Below are positions 7,890 to 15,311 of a DNA stretch of 64,000 nucleotides, piece after piece; the stretch's first letter is position 1; the number at the start of each line of letters is the position of its first letter. The notes below the pieces were generated by a model that saw only the letters and a list, made by a program, of their open reading frames with translations, was not told where the DNA came from and ran no database searches. The DNA is from Nitrospira sp. (GTDB taxonomy: Bacteria; Nitrospirota; Nitrospiria; Nitrospirales; Nitrospiraceae): contig SWDH01000044.1 of the NCBI GenBank assembly GCA_005116945.1, positions 60,972 to 124,971 of the forward strand, read 5' to 3'. The position numbers were made by a program, and so were the translations under genes.

Positions 7890-8150
7890 ATGAACAACGT
7901 CACCCAAGAAGACGTGACCCACGCACTGGAGGTACTGGGATTGACCCTACCCGTCACCCCGGAAACCCTCGACAAGGCCAGAAGAGTCCTGCTGTATACC
8001 TGGAACCCGGCCCGCTACTCGAATCTCACCAACAATCCCAAGCAATACATGCAGGCCTACAAGAAGGCCGAAGAGATGACCACGCTTATCGAAGCCGCCT
8101 ATGCGCTTCTCTCCGCTGTCCTCGTTCCGGATGATGAAAACGCCATCTAA
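7890..8150 (+). CDS. Small helical hypothetical protein, J-domain-like, C-terminus repeat-encoded
   Basis: From ATG 7890 this is an 86-residue protein; an upstream GTG/ATG is possible but adds no recognisable sequence. The pattern VTHALEVLGLTLPVTPETLDKARRVLLYTWNPARYSN, then KAEEMTTLIEAAYALLS, resembles helices II-IV of a DnaJ-type domain. The HPD tripeptide needed to stimulate DnaK is absent (NPAR in its place). This is a structural impression only. The last seven codons (PDDENAI) and the stop lie inside repeat copy 5, so the element has become the 3' end of the gene. Confidence 0.6.
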   Translation: MNNVTQEDVTHALEVLGLTLPVTPETLDKARRVLLYTWNPARYSNLTNNPKQYMQAYKKAEEMTTLIEAAYALLSAVLVPDDENAI

Positions 8151-8250
8151 CGGCGTTCTCAGTCGCATGTCTCCCTGCGACGTACCCCAGAGGGTACGCC
8201 TCAGTCACCCTACTCCCTGCGGCCTTGTTACATGGCGTTTTGATCATCCT
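8129..8250. repeat. Dispersed palindromic repeat, copy 5 (overlaps a CDS end)
   Basis: The ends GGATGATGAAAACGCC and GGCGTTTTGATCATCCT enclose the GTACCCCAGAGGGTAC core in inverted orientation relative to copies 2 and 3. It lies between two convergent genes. It contributes the last codons of the gene at 7890 and ends 1 nt from the TAG of the radical SAM gene at 8252. Confidence 0.85.
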
Positions 8251-8251
8251 G

Positions 8252-10195
8252 CTAACCCACATCGTGACTCGTCACTCGCGCCATCCCCTCATCTCCCTCC
8301 GTATGAGCAACCGGCCAGGTAATCAATCCTGACACGCCTTCTGCTGCACCAACGGCCGCAGGCTGTTTCGCATAGATCTGCGGCAACTGGTTCGTCCCGA
8401 ACTTCGAGATATAAAGAAAGACATGTTCACGCGAGTTCACACGCACAGCCCAAGGGTGAAAATCGTTCCTGTAGAACTCTTCGCACAGTTGCATCGCGTC
8501 CAGACAGGAGAGGGTGCTTGGATCATTCAACGTGTAGTAATAGTCCAGGGGGAGATCGTACTCCTCTTGTTTGTGAATCGTAATGCCAAACTTCTCCGGA
8601 CTCCGCACCATCGGCGTATGGCGATAGGCCACGAAGTAGAACAGCTCCATCGAGTGAATAACAGGTTGATTTTCGAGGACGAACTGGCGGGTTTCCAACG
8701 CTTCGTCGAGCGTTTCGCCGGGGAATCCATAGAAGGCCATCACGTGGTTCCAAATCCCCGACTTCGCCGCCATATGGAGATTGCGTTGGATCACGCTCTT
8801 CTTGGCATGCTTGTCCATGAGGTTCAGCACTCGCTCGCTCGCCGACTCCATCCCATAATAGAGGGTGCAACAGCCGGCCTTCGCTGCGAGATCCCATGTC
8901 TCCTGGTCTTGGAGGGTTTCTTCAAACCGGATCAACGTCGTCCACTTGATCCCGACATTTTGATCGACCAGCAGCTGCGACACCTTCTTGAACAGCGCCG
9001 GCGGATAGGATTCGTCTGAAAAAAGGAAATGGCGGCACTGATACTTGTCCCGCAACGCCTTAATCTGTTCGACGACTTGTTGCACCGGCACCCCCCGATA
9101 CTGATCGAAGTAGCCCTGGCCATGGTCGCAGAACGTGCAGCGGCCCCAGTAGCAGCCGCGCGTCGCCAGGTAGGGAATGATCAGCTCCGGCACGAAGTAC
9201 TGGTCCAACGGCAATCCGTCGAAGTCCGGTAAGGGCAGCGCGGTCGTCTTTTCGGTGTAGACTTCGGAATTCCGGTGAATACCTGAGGCATCGCGATAGA
9301 TCAAGTTGGGCACGGATGCGATGGCCCGTTCGCCATTCAATGCTTCGATAAGCCAGAGCAGAGCATGCTCGCCCTCGTAGAGGATCGCCGAGTCGAACAC
9401 ATCCGTAAAAAACTGCTCGTGCTTGGCAAGATCTTCTTGAAGGCGCGTGATGACGTTACCACCCACCACCACGTGAATATCCGGGAAGGTCTCTTTGATC
9501 ATTTTGCAAAAGGTCAGGCCTGCAAGCAGCTGCATCTGCGTGCCGATGGAGACCCCGACGACATCCGGCTTCTCCTTCGCCACCGTCGGCATGACCAGCT
9601 GATTGCAGAGGTCCCGATAGACGTTGACCTGCTCATCGTCCAAACAGGCCAGCACTTCTTTGGAGACGCCGGGGCGATAGCCCAGATTGCTTTCCATCGG
9701 ATAGAAGACGAGCGACGCGGGATAATAGGCGGCGGAAATGTAGGCCATCGCTTCACGGAAGCAGTTCAATGCGCCTTCCAGTATCTCGGCCTGGTAAAAG
9801 CGCTCGCCACGCACGATCAGCTTCGCATCCTCGGCCCGGTCCGCCAGATCGAACACATCCACCGTATAGGCCTGCTCCACCACCGCCTTGTGATTTGCTT
9901 CCTGCTCCGTCAGCGTCCCCGCCTTCTCCTTATCTTGGAGCGGCTTGAGCTGCATCCCCAACCGGGCCTTCACCCAGATCAGGAACTCCATACTGAAGAA
10001 GTGATCCCACATCCCGATATTGATATCGCGCTGGATGACTGTATGGCCCGCCTCCCGCAGCACGGCAGTCAACGAAGGCAAGGCCAGATAGGGAGCCGTC
10101 GGCACCCATTCAGGCGGAAAGAGCAGCATCACCTTGCTAGTCTTTCTGCTTCCCTGCAAAGGAACTAATGCATTGATCTGAATGAGTTCACTCAT
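8252..10195 (-). CDS. B12-binding-type radical SAM protein, paralogue A
   Basis: This protein of about 647 residues has an N-terminal cobalamin-binding-like Rossmann domain (KVMLLFPPEWVPTAPYLALPSLTAVLREAGH). It lacks the DxHxxG cobalt-ligand motif, as in many class B radical SAM methylases. The central radical SAM core is marked by ATRGCYWGRCTFCDHG, giving a Cx4Cx2C iron-sulfur triad in place of the usual Cx3Cx2C. FSDESYPPALF, YYGMESASERVLNLMDKH and YGFPGETLDEAL follow, all typical of the BchE/HpnJ-like superfamily. ATG 10195 is preferred to the TTG at 10201. A close paralogue lies immediately upstream on the same strand. Substrate unknown; it could be a methylase, a rearranging enzyme or a RiPP modifier. 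Confidence 0.88.
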   Translation of the reverse strand: MSELIQINALVPLQGSRKTSKVMLLFPPEWVPTAPYLALPSLTAVLREAGHTVIQRDINIGMWDHFFSMEFLIWVKARLGMQLKPLQDKEKAGTLTEQEANHKAVVEQAYTVDVFDLADRAEDAKLIVRGERFYQAEILEGALNCFREAMAYISAAYYPASLVFYPMESNLGYRPGVSKEVLACLDDEQVNVYRDLCNQLVMPTVAKEKPDVVGVSIGTQMQLLAGLTFCKMIKETFPDIHVVVGGNVITRLQEDLAKHEQFFTDVFDSAILYEGEHALLWLIEALNGERAIASVPNLIYRDASGIHRNSEVYTEKTTALPLPDFDGLPLDQYFVPELIIPYLATRGCYWGRCTFCDHGQGYFDQYRGVPVQQVVEQIKALRDKYQCRHFLFSDESYPPALFKKVSQLLVDQNVGIKWTTLIRFEETLQDQETWDLAAKAGCCTLYYGMESASERVLNLMDKHAKKSVIQRNLHMAAKSGIWNHVMAFYGFPGETLDEALETRQFVLENQPVIHSMELFYFVAYRHTPMVRSPEKFGITIHKQEEYDLPLDYYYTLNDPSTLSCLDAMQLCEEFYRNDFHPWAVRVNSREHVFLYISKFGTNQLPQIYAKQPAAVGAAEGVSGLITWPVAHTEGDEGMARVTSHDVG

Positions 10196-10220
10196 GCCCA
10201 ATCAATTCCTCTTGGCACGC

Positions 10221-10341
10221 AGGATGTTCAAAAAGTCCTTCCAGCAAGGCTGCAGCGAGTGAAGGCCCGAGTCGTACCCTTGCGGTACGTTGAGGGTCTG
10301 AACGATGCGAGAACGCCGCTGGAGGGCTTTTTCAACATCCT
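10221..10341. repeat. Dispersed palindromic repeat, copy 6
   Basis: This copy is almost identical to copy 4 (ends AGGATGTTCAAAAAG and CTTTTTCAACATCCT). It sits between the two radical SAM paralogues, 2 nt from the TGA of paralogue B at 10344. It probably separates their transcription or mRNA stability. Confidence 0.92.
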
Positions 10342-10343
10342 GC

Positions 10344-12242
10344 TCACATTTTACCTGCGAGCGTTGGATTCGCTCCCAATACCTTCGCCGCCTGATATTG
10401 CAGATCCGGTAATTTCTGGAGCCCGAACCGCGCGATATAGAGAAAGATGTATTCACGGATGAAGAGGCGCAGGTCCCAACCCGGGTTATGATTTCGTTCG
10501 AACTGTTCGAACACTCGCTCTGCCTCTTCGATGCTCATCCCGTTCTTCACCGTGTAGTAGTAGTCGAGCGCCAAATCCCATTCGGGATTCTTATAGGCCG
10601 TCACGCCCCACTTCTCCGGATGCTTCGCCACCGGGTTATGCCGGCCCAGGTCGAACGTGCCGAACCCCAGCGAATGCACATGGCCCTTATTCGCTTCGAG
10701 AAATTGCACCGACTGCCAGGCTTCTTCCTTCGTCTCGCCGGGAAAGCCGAAGAAGCCCATGCAATGGTTCCAGATGCCGGCCTCTGCCGTGTACTTCAGA
10801 TGTTTCGTCATGATCTCAGTCGTCGTCGCCTTATCCATCAGCTGCAGCACTCTCTCCACCCCTGACTCGTAGCCGAAGTGGAGATACTTGCAGCCCGAGT
10901 CCTTCGCATCCTGCCAGACCTGATCCTCTAGGAGACTCTTCTCGAACCGCATGTGCGTGGTCCAGACGATCCCCATCCGGCTGTCGATCAGGCCTCGTGA
11001 CAGCTTGCGAAAGAGTGCAGGCGGGTACGACTCGTCGGTGAAATGGAAATGCTTGGCGCCGTACTTGTCGCGGAGATAGGTGATGTCAACGAGAATGTCC
11101 TGAATCTTCTTCGTCCGGTAGCCGGCCGTATAGCCCTCGCCATGGTCGCAGAACTCGCAACGGCCCCAATAGCATCCCCGCGTCGCCAAGTAAGGCAAAA
11201 TCTTCGTCGGAACAAAATACTTCTCCAGTGACAGCCCGTCGAAATCAGGCGGCGGCAGGGTCGCCATGTCTTCCGCGAAGCTCGTCTGCGACACATGGAC
11301 CCCGGTTTCGTCTTTATAGATGGTGTTGGGCACATCAGCCAGGCTCCGCTTAGCACCCACCGCCCCTACCAGCTGCACAAAGGCGGTTTCACCTTCATAG
11401 ACCACCGCACTATCGAAGTATTGGAACAGGGGTGACTGCGGCAGCACATCGCGCAGGCGCGTCACGGTATTGCCGCCGATCGTCACGTGAATTTTTGGGA
11501 AGTGCTGCTTGATGAGGGCACAGAAGGTCATGGAGGAGAACATCTGCTGCTGCAGCACGATCGAGATGCCGACCACATCCGGCTGCTCCTGCTCGATCAC
11601 CGGCTTCACCAGATGCTCGAACACATCGCGGTAGATGTTCACCTGGGTGTCGTTCACCGCGTCCATGATTTCGGACGAGACGAAGACCTTGTAGGAGAGA
11701 TCCGTCTCCATCGGCGGCATACAGATCCGCGCCGGAGCATAGACCATCGAGATTACCGACGTGACCTCGCGAAATACTTGAATGGCCCACTCTAACTGAT
11801 CGATATCGTAGAATATTTCTCCACGAATAATTGCCTTCGCCTTCTCCGCTTTCTTGGCCAGCTCGTCGATCCGCTGCCTGGTCAAATCGCAGAGAGATAG
11901 CTGCAGATCCATTTCAGCGGCATCCAAATCGCGTTTCTTAGACAGTTTACGAAGCCGGTCAAGCTGTCGAGGCACCCGGTACAGGACTTTTTTCAGGAAG
12001 TCCTCACTGAAGTACCAGTCGTACATTTCGAGGTTGATGTCTTTTTGGATGACGGTATGGCCGGCCTGACGGAGGACGGCGGTGAGGGAGGGAAGGGAAA
12101 GGTAGGGCTCGCTGGGGAACCAGTCTGGCGGGAAGATCAGCATGACCTTCATCTTCCGACCACTGGAGGCTTCGGAGGCTTCACGATGGAGCATGATCAG
12201 CTCTTTAGAGGCTCGTTCGCCTTTGGAATACTCCACTCTCAT
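10344..12242 (-). CDS. B12-binding-type radical SAM protein, paralogue B
   Basis: This 632-residue paralogue has the same architecture as the gene downstream. A B12-binding-like domain (KVMLIFPPDWFPSEPYLSLPSLTAVLRQAGH) comes first, then a radical SAM core with ATRGCYWGRCEFCDHGEGY (again Cx4Cx2C). FTDESYPPALFRKLSRGL, HFGYESGVERVLQLMDKA and GFFGFPGETKEEAW follow. Both end with a shared REYIFLYIARFG/REHVFLYISKFG box. The N-terminus may begin at the internal Met of KMKVMLIF; ATG 12242 gives 30 extra residues rich in charge. No precursor peptide, transporter or methyl-acceptor gene is adjacent, so the product is unknown. The two proteins may act in sequence or as a heteromer. Confidence 0.88.
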   Translation of the reverse strand: MRVEYSKGERASKELIMLHREASEASSGRKMKVMLIFPPDWFPSEPYLSLPSLTAVLRQAGHTVIQKDINLEMYDWYFSEDFLKKVLYRVPRQLDRLRKLSKKRDLDAAEMDLQLSLCDLTRQRIDELAKKAEKAKAIIRGEIFYDIDQLEWAIQVFREVTSVISMVYAPARICMPPMETDLSYKVFVSSEIMDAVNDTQVNIYRDVFEHLVKPVIEQEQPDVVGISIVLQQQMFSSMTFCALIKQHFPKIHVTIGGNTVTRLRDVLPQSPLFQYFDSAVVYEGETAFVQLVGAVGAKRSLADVPNTIYKDETGVHVSQTSFAEDMATLPPPDFDGLSLEKYFVPTKILPYLATRGCYWGRCEFCDHGEGYTAGYRTKKIQDILVDITYLRDKYGAKHFHFTDESYPPALFRKLSRGLIDSRMGIVWTTHMRFEKSLLEDQVWQDAKDSGCKYLHFGYESGVERVLQLMDKATTTEIMTKHLKYTAEAGIWNHCMGFFGFPGETKEEAWQSVQFLEANKGHVHSLGFGTFDLGRHNPVAKHPEKWGVTAYKNPEWDLALDYYYTVKNGMSIEEAERVFEQFERNHNPGWDLRLFIREYIFLYIARFGLQKLPDLQYQAAKVLGANPTLAGKM

Positions 12243-12301
12243 GAAGGCGCTCCTTGGTCCAAACCTAACGAAACACCATCTGACACTTTCTAAGTAACCT
12301 C

Positions 12302-12400
12302 AGGATGCTCAAAAAGGCTGTTCAGCAAGGCCGCAGCGAGCGAAGAGGCGAGGCGTACGCTTCGGTACGTTGAGAGCCGAAGTCTTCGCTCGGGCTCCAG
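12302..12400. repeat. Dispersed palindromic repeat, copy 7 (left half only)
   Basis: The left end AGGATGCTCAAAAAG and the core hairpin GTACGCTTCGGTAC are present, but the right terminal repeat is missing. The sequence runs into unrelated DNA near 12400. This is a decayed copy. Confidence 0.75.
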
Positions 12401-12786
12401 GTGTTGCACTTCAACCTTGAATTCAAGCGTTCATGCGACTGAGCACGTGCCACATTCCATCCGCTGACGTGGGACGCAACGGTCTCCCCCTCCATGAACC
12501 TCAGCGCACAGCTTGTCCTTCAAGCAATGGTTCCCGACACCTTTCTCTTCATCAAGCTATCGAAATGAGGCAGTTTGCTCGTATCTGCCCCATTCTGCTA
12601 CAGCATCCGCAGGATAAATGATTCGCAACTTCATGAGAAGAATTTCCTAACCTGCTGATTACCCAATGGTCGGTGTTTCATCTTACGAATAGGGCAGAAC
12701 GGCACTACTTTTGCTAAACATCTTGGCAGGGGCCAAATGAGTGCCACACATATTTTATAGTTTCTTATTCATAGGAGGGTCTCATT
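12401..12786. other. Non-coding gap with leader and RBS of the next gene
   Basis: I see no supported gene in this stretch. It contains a small perfect palindrome TTGGCAGGGGCCAA near 12723-12736 and a strong ribosome binding site (AGGAGGG, about 12773-12779) for the small secreted protein. Confidence 0.55.
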
Positions 12787-12999
12787 ATGAAGAGTATGTT
12801 GATCGCAGTGATGGCAGTGGCAGTGGCAGTGACCTTCAGCGCGCCAGCCTTCGCTGGAGACAAGGCGAAGGAAGAGAAGAAGGGCGGCCATGTGGTGATT
12901 TCCGCTGAGGAGAAGAAGGACGCAGAGAGCGGCAAGGCTAACGAGACCTTCGCCGGCAAGCCGAGTGATGAGAGGCCGAAGCCGCGGCCAGGTAAGTAA
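12787..12999 (+). CDS. Small secreted highly charged protein
   Basis: This 70-residue protein has a clear Sec signal peptide (MKSMLIAVMAVAVAVTFSAPAFA, cleavage after AFA). The mature chain is about 47 residues, dominated by Lys, Glu, Asp and Gly and ending in a proline/basic tail (RPKPRPGK), with no cysteine. I do not recognise a family. A near-consensus Shine-Dalgarno upstream and a strong terminator downstream make this a well-isolated single-gene transcript. It is likely to be well expressed and periplasmic or secreted. The composition suggests an intrinsically disordered peptide. Confidence 0.8.
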   Translation: MKSMLIAVMAVAVAVTFSAPAFAGDKAKEEKKGGHVVISAEEKKDAESGKANETFAGKPSDERPKPRPGK

Positions 13000-13033
13000 T
13001 TCTTAGCTTCTCGAGTGAAGCACGTGGACCTTT

Positions 13034-13075
13034 GGGGGCTTTCTACACAGTAGGAAGCCCCCTTGGCATTTTTAT
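13034..13075 (+). terminator. Rho-independent terminator of the small secreted protein gene
   Basis: A 13-bp stem (GGGGGCTTTCTAC with GTAGGAAGCCCCC, one G-U pair) with an ACA loop is followed by a T-rich tract (TTGGCATTTTTATTT). It starts 35 bp after the stop codon. Confidence 0.9.
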
Positions 13076-13166
13076 TTCCCGTCAGATTTTGGGGTCAGGC
13101 ATGACTATTGACTTACTACGGCCACGGAGAAAATGCGGAAGGGAGGGCTGTCCTCTTCGGAGTGCC

Positions 13167-13460
13167 TTAGTACTTTCCCCAGGAGAAATACTCCCCCTGA
13201 GACTTACCTTTCATCCTACCCGCTACATCGTCCGTGAGAAGGCGCTGCTTAGTTCGTTCAGGGGTGTTGCTATGATCTGAAAGCTGTGGCCACGACACTT
13301 TTACTTGGTATCGTTCCTCTGCCGATTTCGTCACAGTAAACGTATGTGAACGAGGACGATCTGGCCTGTCGATAACTTCAAACCCCTTGAATTGGCCGAT
13401 CAGATATTCTCGAATAACTTCTAGGTTCGCTTCAACATGGAGATCGTTTGCGTTGCTCAT
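13167..13460 (-). CDS. Hypothetical protein
   Basis: This is a 97-residue soluble protein from ATG 13460; the frame is open 13 codons further but the first ATG gives the more natural N-terminus MSNANDLHVEANLEVIREYL. An N-terminal helix is followed by strands (FEVIDRPDRPRSHTFTVTKSAEERYQVKVSWPQL) and a short C-terminal helix. I recognise no domain. It lies 51 bp downstream of the winged-helix-like gene on the same strand, and the two probably form a small operon. Confidence 0.6.
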   Translation of the reverse strand: MSNANDLHVEANLEVIREYLIGQFKGFEVIDRPDRPRSHTFTVTKSAEERYQVKVSWPQLSDHSNTPERTKQRLLTDDVAGRMKGKSQGEYFSWGKY

Positions 13461-13511
13461 TCTGTCCAGCCTTTCGCTTCCAGCGGATATTCGTGTCAAG
13501 CCGTAGACGTT

Positions 13512-13778
13512 TCAGATGTCTTTGAGGCCAAGCCGGGCGATACCGGCAGCAGTAATCGAAACCGTCATGTACGAGTCCGTGTCCTTATCAATGAACTTCC
13601 ATTGGATCAATTCACGCAAGACAGCTTGAATTTCCGCAGTGCGGTTGGGATCGAAGTGACCGGAGAGTATATCGTACGGTTGGGGACCATGTTCTTTTAG
13701 GTAGGCCAATACTTCCCTTTGACGCTCACGACTCCGGTTAAACGTCTGATCCGGTTTCTGGGGCTCGATTCGTGGCAT
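13512..13778 (-). CDS. Small winged-helix-like protein
   Basis: This 88-residue protein has a helix-turn-helix-type pattern: RERQREVLAYLKEHGPQPYDILSGHF, then AEIQAVLRELIQWKFIDKDTDSYMTVSITAAGIARLGL. The last part looks like the wing and following strand of a winged helix. It may regulate its own two-gene operon with the 97-residue protein downstream. No ligand domain is present. The assignment rests on pattern alone. Confidence 0.6.
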   Translation of the reverse strand: MPRIEPQKPDQTFNRSRERQREVLAYLKEHGPQPYDILSGHFDPNRTAEIQAVLRELIQWKFIDKDTDSYMTVSITAAGIARLGLKDI

Positions 13779-13909
13779 GACCCAGGTTGTCCTCTCACGT
13801 TATGGGCAAGGCAGTTGGATCTTCTCCCGAGCTTCACTCAACTCCTTCACCGAGTATACCATTGAGCCCATGCAGACGTGCTCCTCTTGCTCCAATTAGA
13901 CCACTTAGC

Positions 13910-13939
13910 GGAAAAGAAAAATGGACAGGCGACTTTTCT
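13910..13939 (+). repeat. REP-like family B, copy 1
   Basis: The core is GGACAGGCGACTTTTCT preceded by an A/G-rich run (GGAAAAGAAAAAT). The A-run and the T-run at the two ends are complementary, so it can fold back. Confidence 0.7.
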
Positions 13940-14234
13940 AGCGGCTTTCGGGGGTAACACGTCATCGCAGGGTGGAAATCAATCCGAGCAGAAGCCAGGT
14001 GCTGCAATCTCACATTTCGCGGCGCGTGGCGGGTCGGTTTGCTCTAGCGGAGCCTGGAACCGCAAAAGGGGGTCGCGTCTTGTAATCGTATATTTGCTGG
14101 CGCGCGACGAACCGGGGTTCTCCCGGCCTTCGATCTTATCGTACTCGTGAAGCGACGCGAGGGGACAGTCTCTAATGGCGGGACCGTTTCTCACCGACGT
14201 GTCGTTCAATGACGATCGCGTCCCTATTTCAAAC

Positions 14235-14261
14235 AAAGAAAAGTGGACAGGCTACCTTTCT
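14235..14261 (+). repeat. REP-like family B, copy 2
   Basis: The core is GGACAGGCTACCTTTCT preceded by AAAGAAAAGT. It is the same family as the copy at 13910 and the one at 15102. Confidence 0.7.
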
Positions 14262-14471
14262 GATCGATTCGATGGACCGCTCTCGCCTCCTGACACGATA
14301 CGCGAAGATTTACGGTGCAACAAGCAGCCTGTCTCCCTCTTGTCTCCTTATCGTGTTTGAAAAGAGAGAAAGATGGGAATCCATGGTACTTTATCAAGAA
14401 ATCACATAGCATAACGAAGACAGACCAAGCGGCAGGACCCATCTCAAGCTGGCTTATAAGAGTCCTCTTCT

Positions 14472-14969
14472 ATGCTTCCCCTGTTCATGTGTGTATTCAT
14501 CTTGAGTTGGCCAGTCGCCCAGGCGCTTGCGCTCGACCCACGCGAGGCTGACCTGGTTCCCATTGGAACCGTGTTCGCCGACCCTCAGCATTACAACCTG
14601 AAATCGGTTCGGTTCCAAGGGACCATCACAGGGATAACCATCCTGCCTCTGCAGGGTGGCTGTAGAGACGTCGATGCCTATCTGTTTCAGTTCGCAGACG
14701 AGACTGGAGACATCCAGGTATTGGATGAAGGTTGGTGCTTGCTAGGAGCAAAAGGGGGCCCTCCGATCTTGACTCTGACTCCGGCCAAGATCGGCGACCG
14801 AATCTCTGTTACCGCCATAGTCATGTCTCCCACTACCGCCCCTGGAATCCAGATCCGAGCCAAACTTCAAGGGATCGGTGCCAATACTCGCTTGAATTTG
14901 AGAGAACACATCGCTACGTGTCGCACTTTCGAGGAGTGCGCAGATAAGCCAAGCCACTCCTCAAGGTGA
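14472..14969 (+). CDS. Secreted OB-fold-like protein
   Basis: This 165-residue protein has a signal peptide (MLPLFMCVFILSWPVAQALA). The mature part follows the pattern of bacterial OB-fold proteins that begin with a phrase like IGTVFADPQHYNLKSVRFQGTI. YLFQFADETGDIQVLDEGWC and IGDRISVTAIV follow, in the manner of the YgiW/NirD-type or tRNA-anticodon-like OB fold. Four cysteines in the mature part could pair in the periplasm. Function is unknown; such proteins are often periplasmic ligand- or stress-linked. No partner gene is adjacent and both flanks are repeat-rich. Confidence 0.7.
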   Translation: MLPLFMCVFILSWPVAQALALDPREADLVPIGTVFADPQHYNLKSVRFQGTITGITILPLQGGCRDVDAYLFQFADETGDIQVLDEGWCLLGAKGGPPILTLTPAKIGDRISVTAIVMSPTTAPGIQIRAKLQGIGANTRLNLREHIATCRTFEECADKPSHSSR

Positions 14970-15311
14970 GGTAAATAAACGGTGTCAGGAACCACTGTTC
15001 ACCACGAAGGACAGCAAGGGGTCGGGAGTCTTTTTTTGCAAACCATTTCCCGTCATGCGCTGATCCTCTCTTCCTGATTCGGGGACAGAAAACGCGTCAG
15101 GAGAAGAAAAGGGGACAGGGTACTTTTCTGGCAGTTTCAGTGGATACTCTCGTGTTCGGAGTGTGGTGCAGGTTCAAGAAAAAATAGTGTGTCCCCTTTT
15201 CCTCACAAATCAAACGCCACTCCGTACGACTAACTTTGTCTCACTCCTTGAGAAGGCCCTTGTCGTACAACACGCCGGGCATTTTACAACACCCCGAATT
15301 GGCCACACAGT
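14970..15311. other. Repeat-rich intergenic stretch
   Basis: It holds one family A repeat (AAGGGGTCGGGAGTCTTTTT, 15016-15037), one family B repeat (GGACAGGGTACTTTTCT, 15102-15129) and an inverted partial family B unit (GTGTCCCCTTTTCC, 15189-15203). There is no supportable gene. Confidence 0.75.

Larger units (their letters stand above)
13779..14471. other. Gene-free stretch with two REP-like repeats
   Basis: About 690 bp without a supportable gene; the open frames here are short, overlapping on both strands and match nothing I know. It carries two copies of the GGACAGGC(T/G)AC-type repeat, listed separately. The region looks like accumulated repeat debris between two unrelated genes. Confidence 0.6.

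Noticed and set aside
13878..14442. Several short frames in the 13.8-14.4 kb gap
   Set aside because: They are all under 91 codons, mutually overlapping on both strands and contain the repeats; no coding support.
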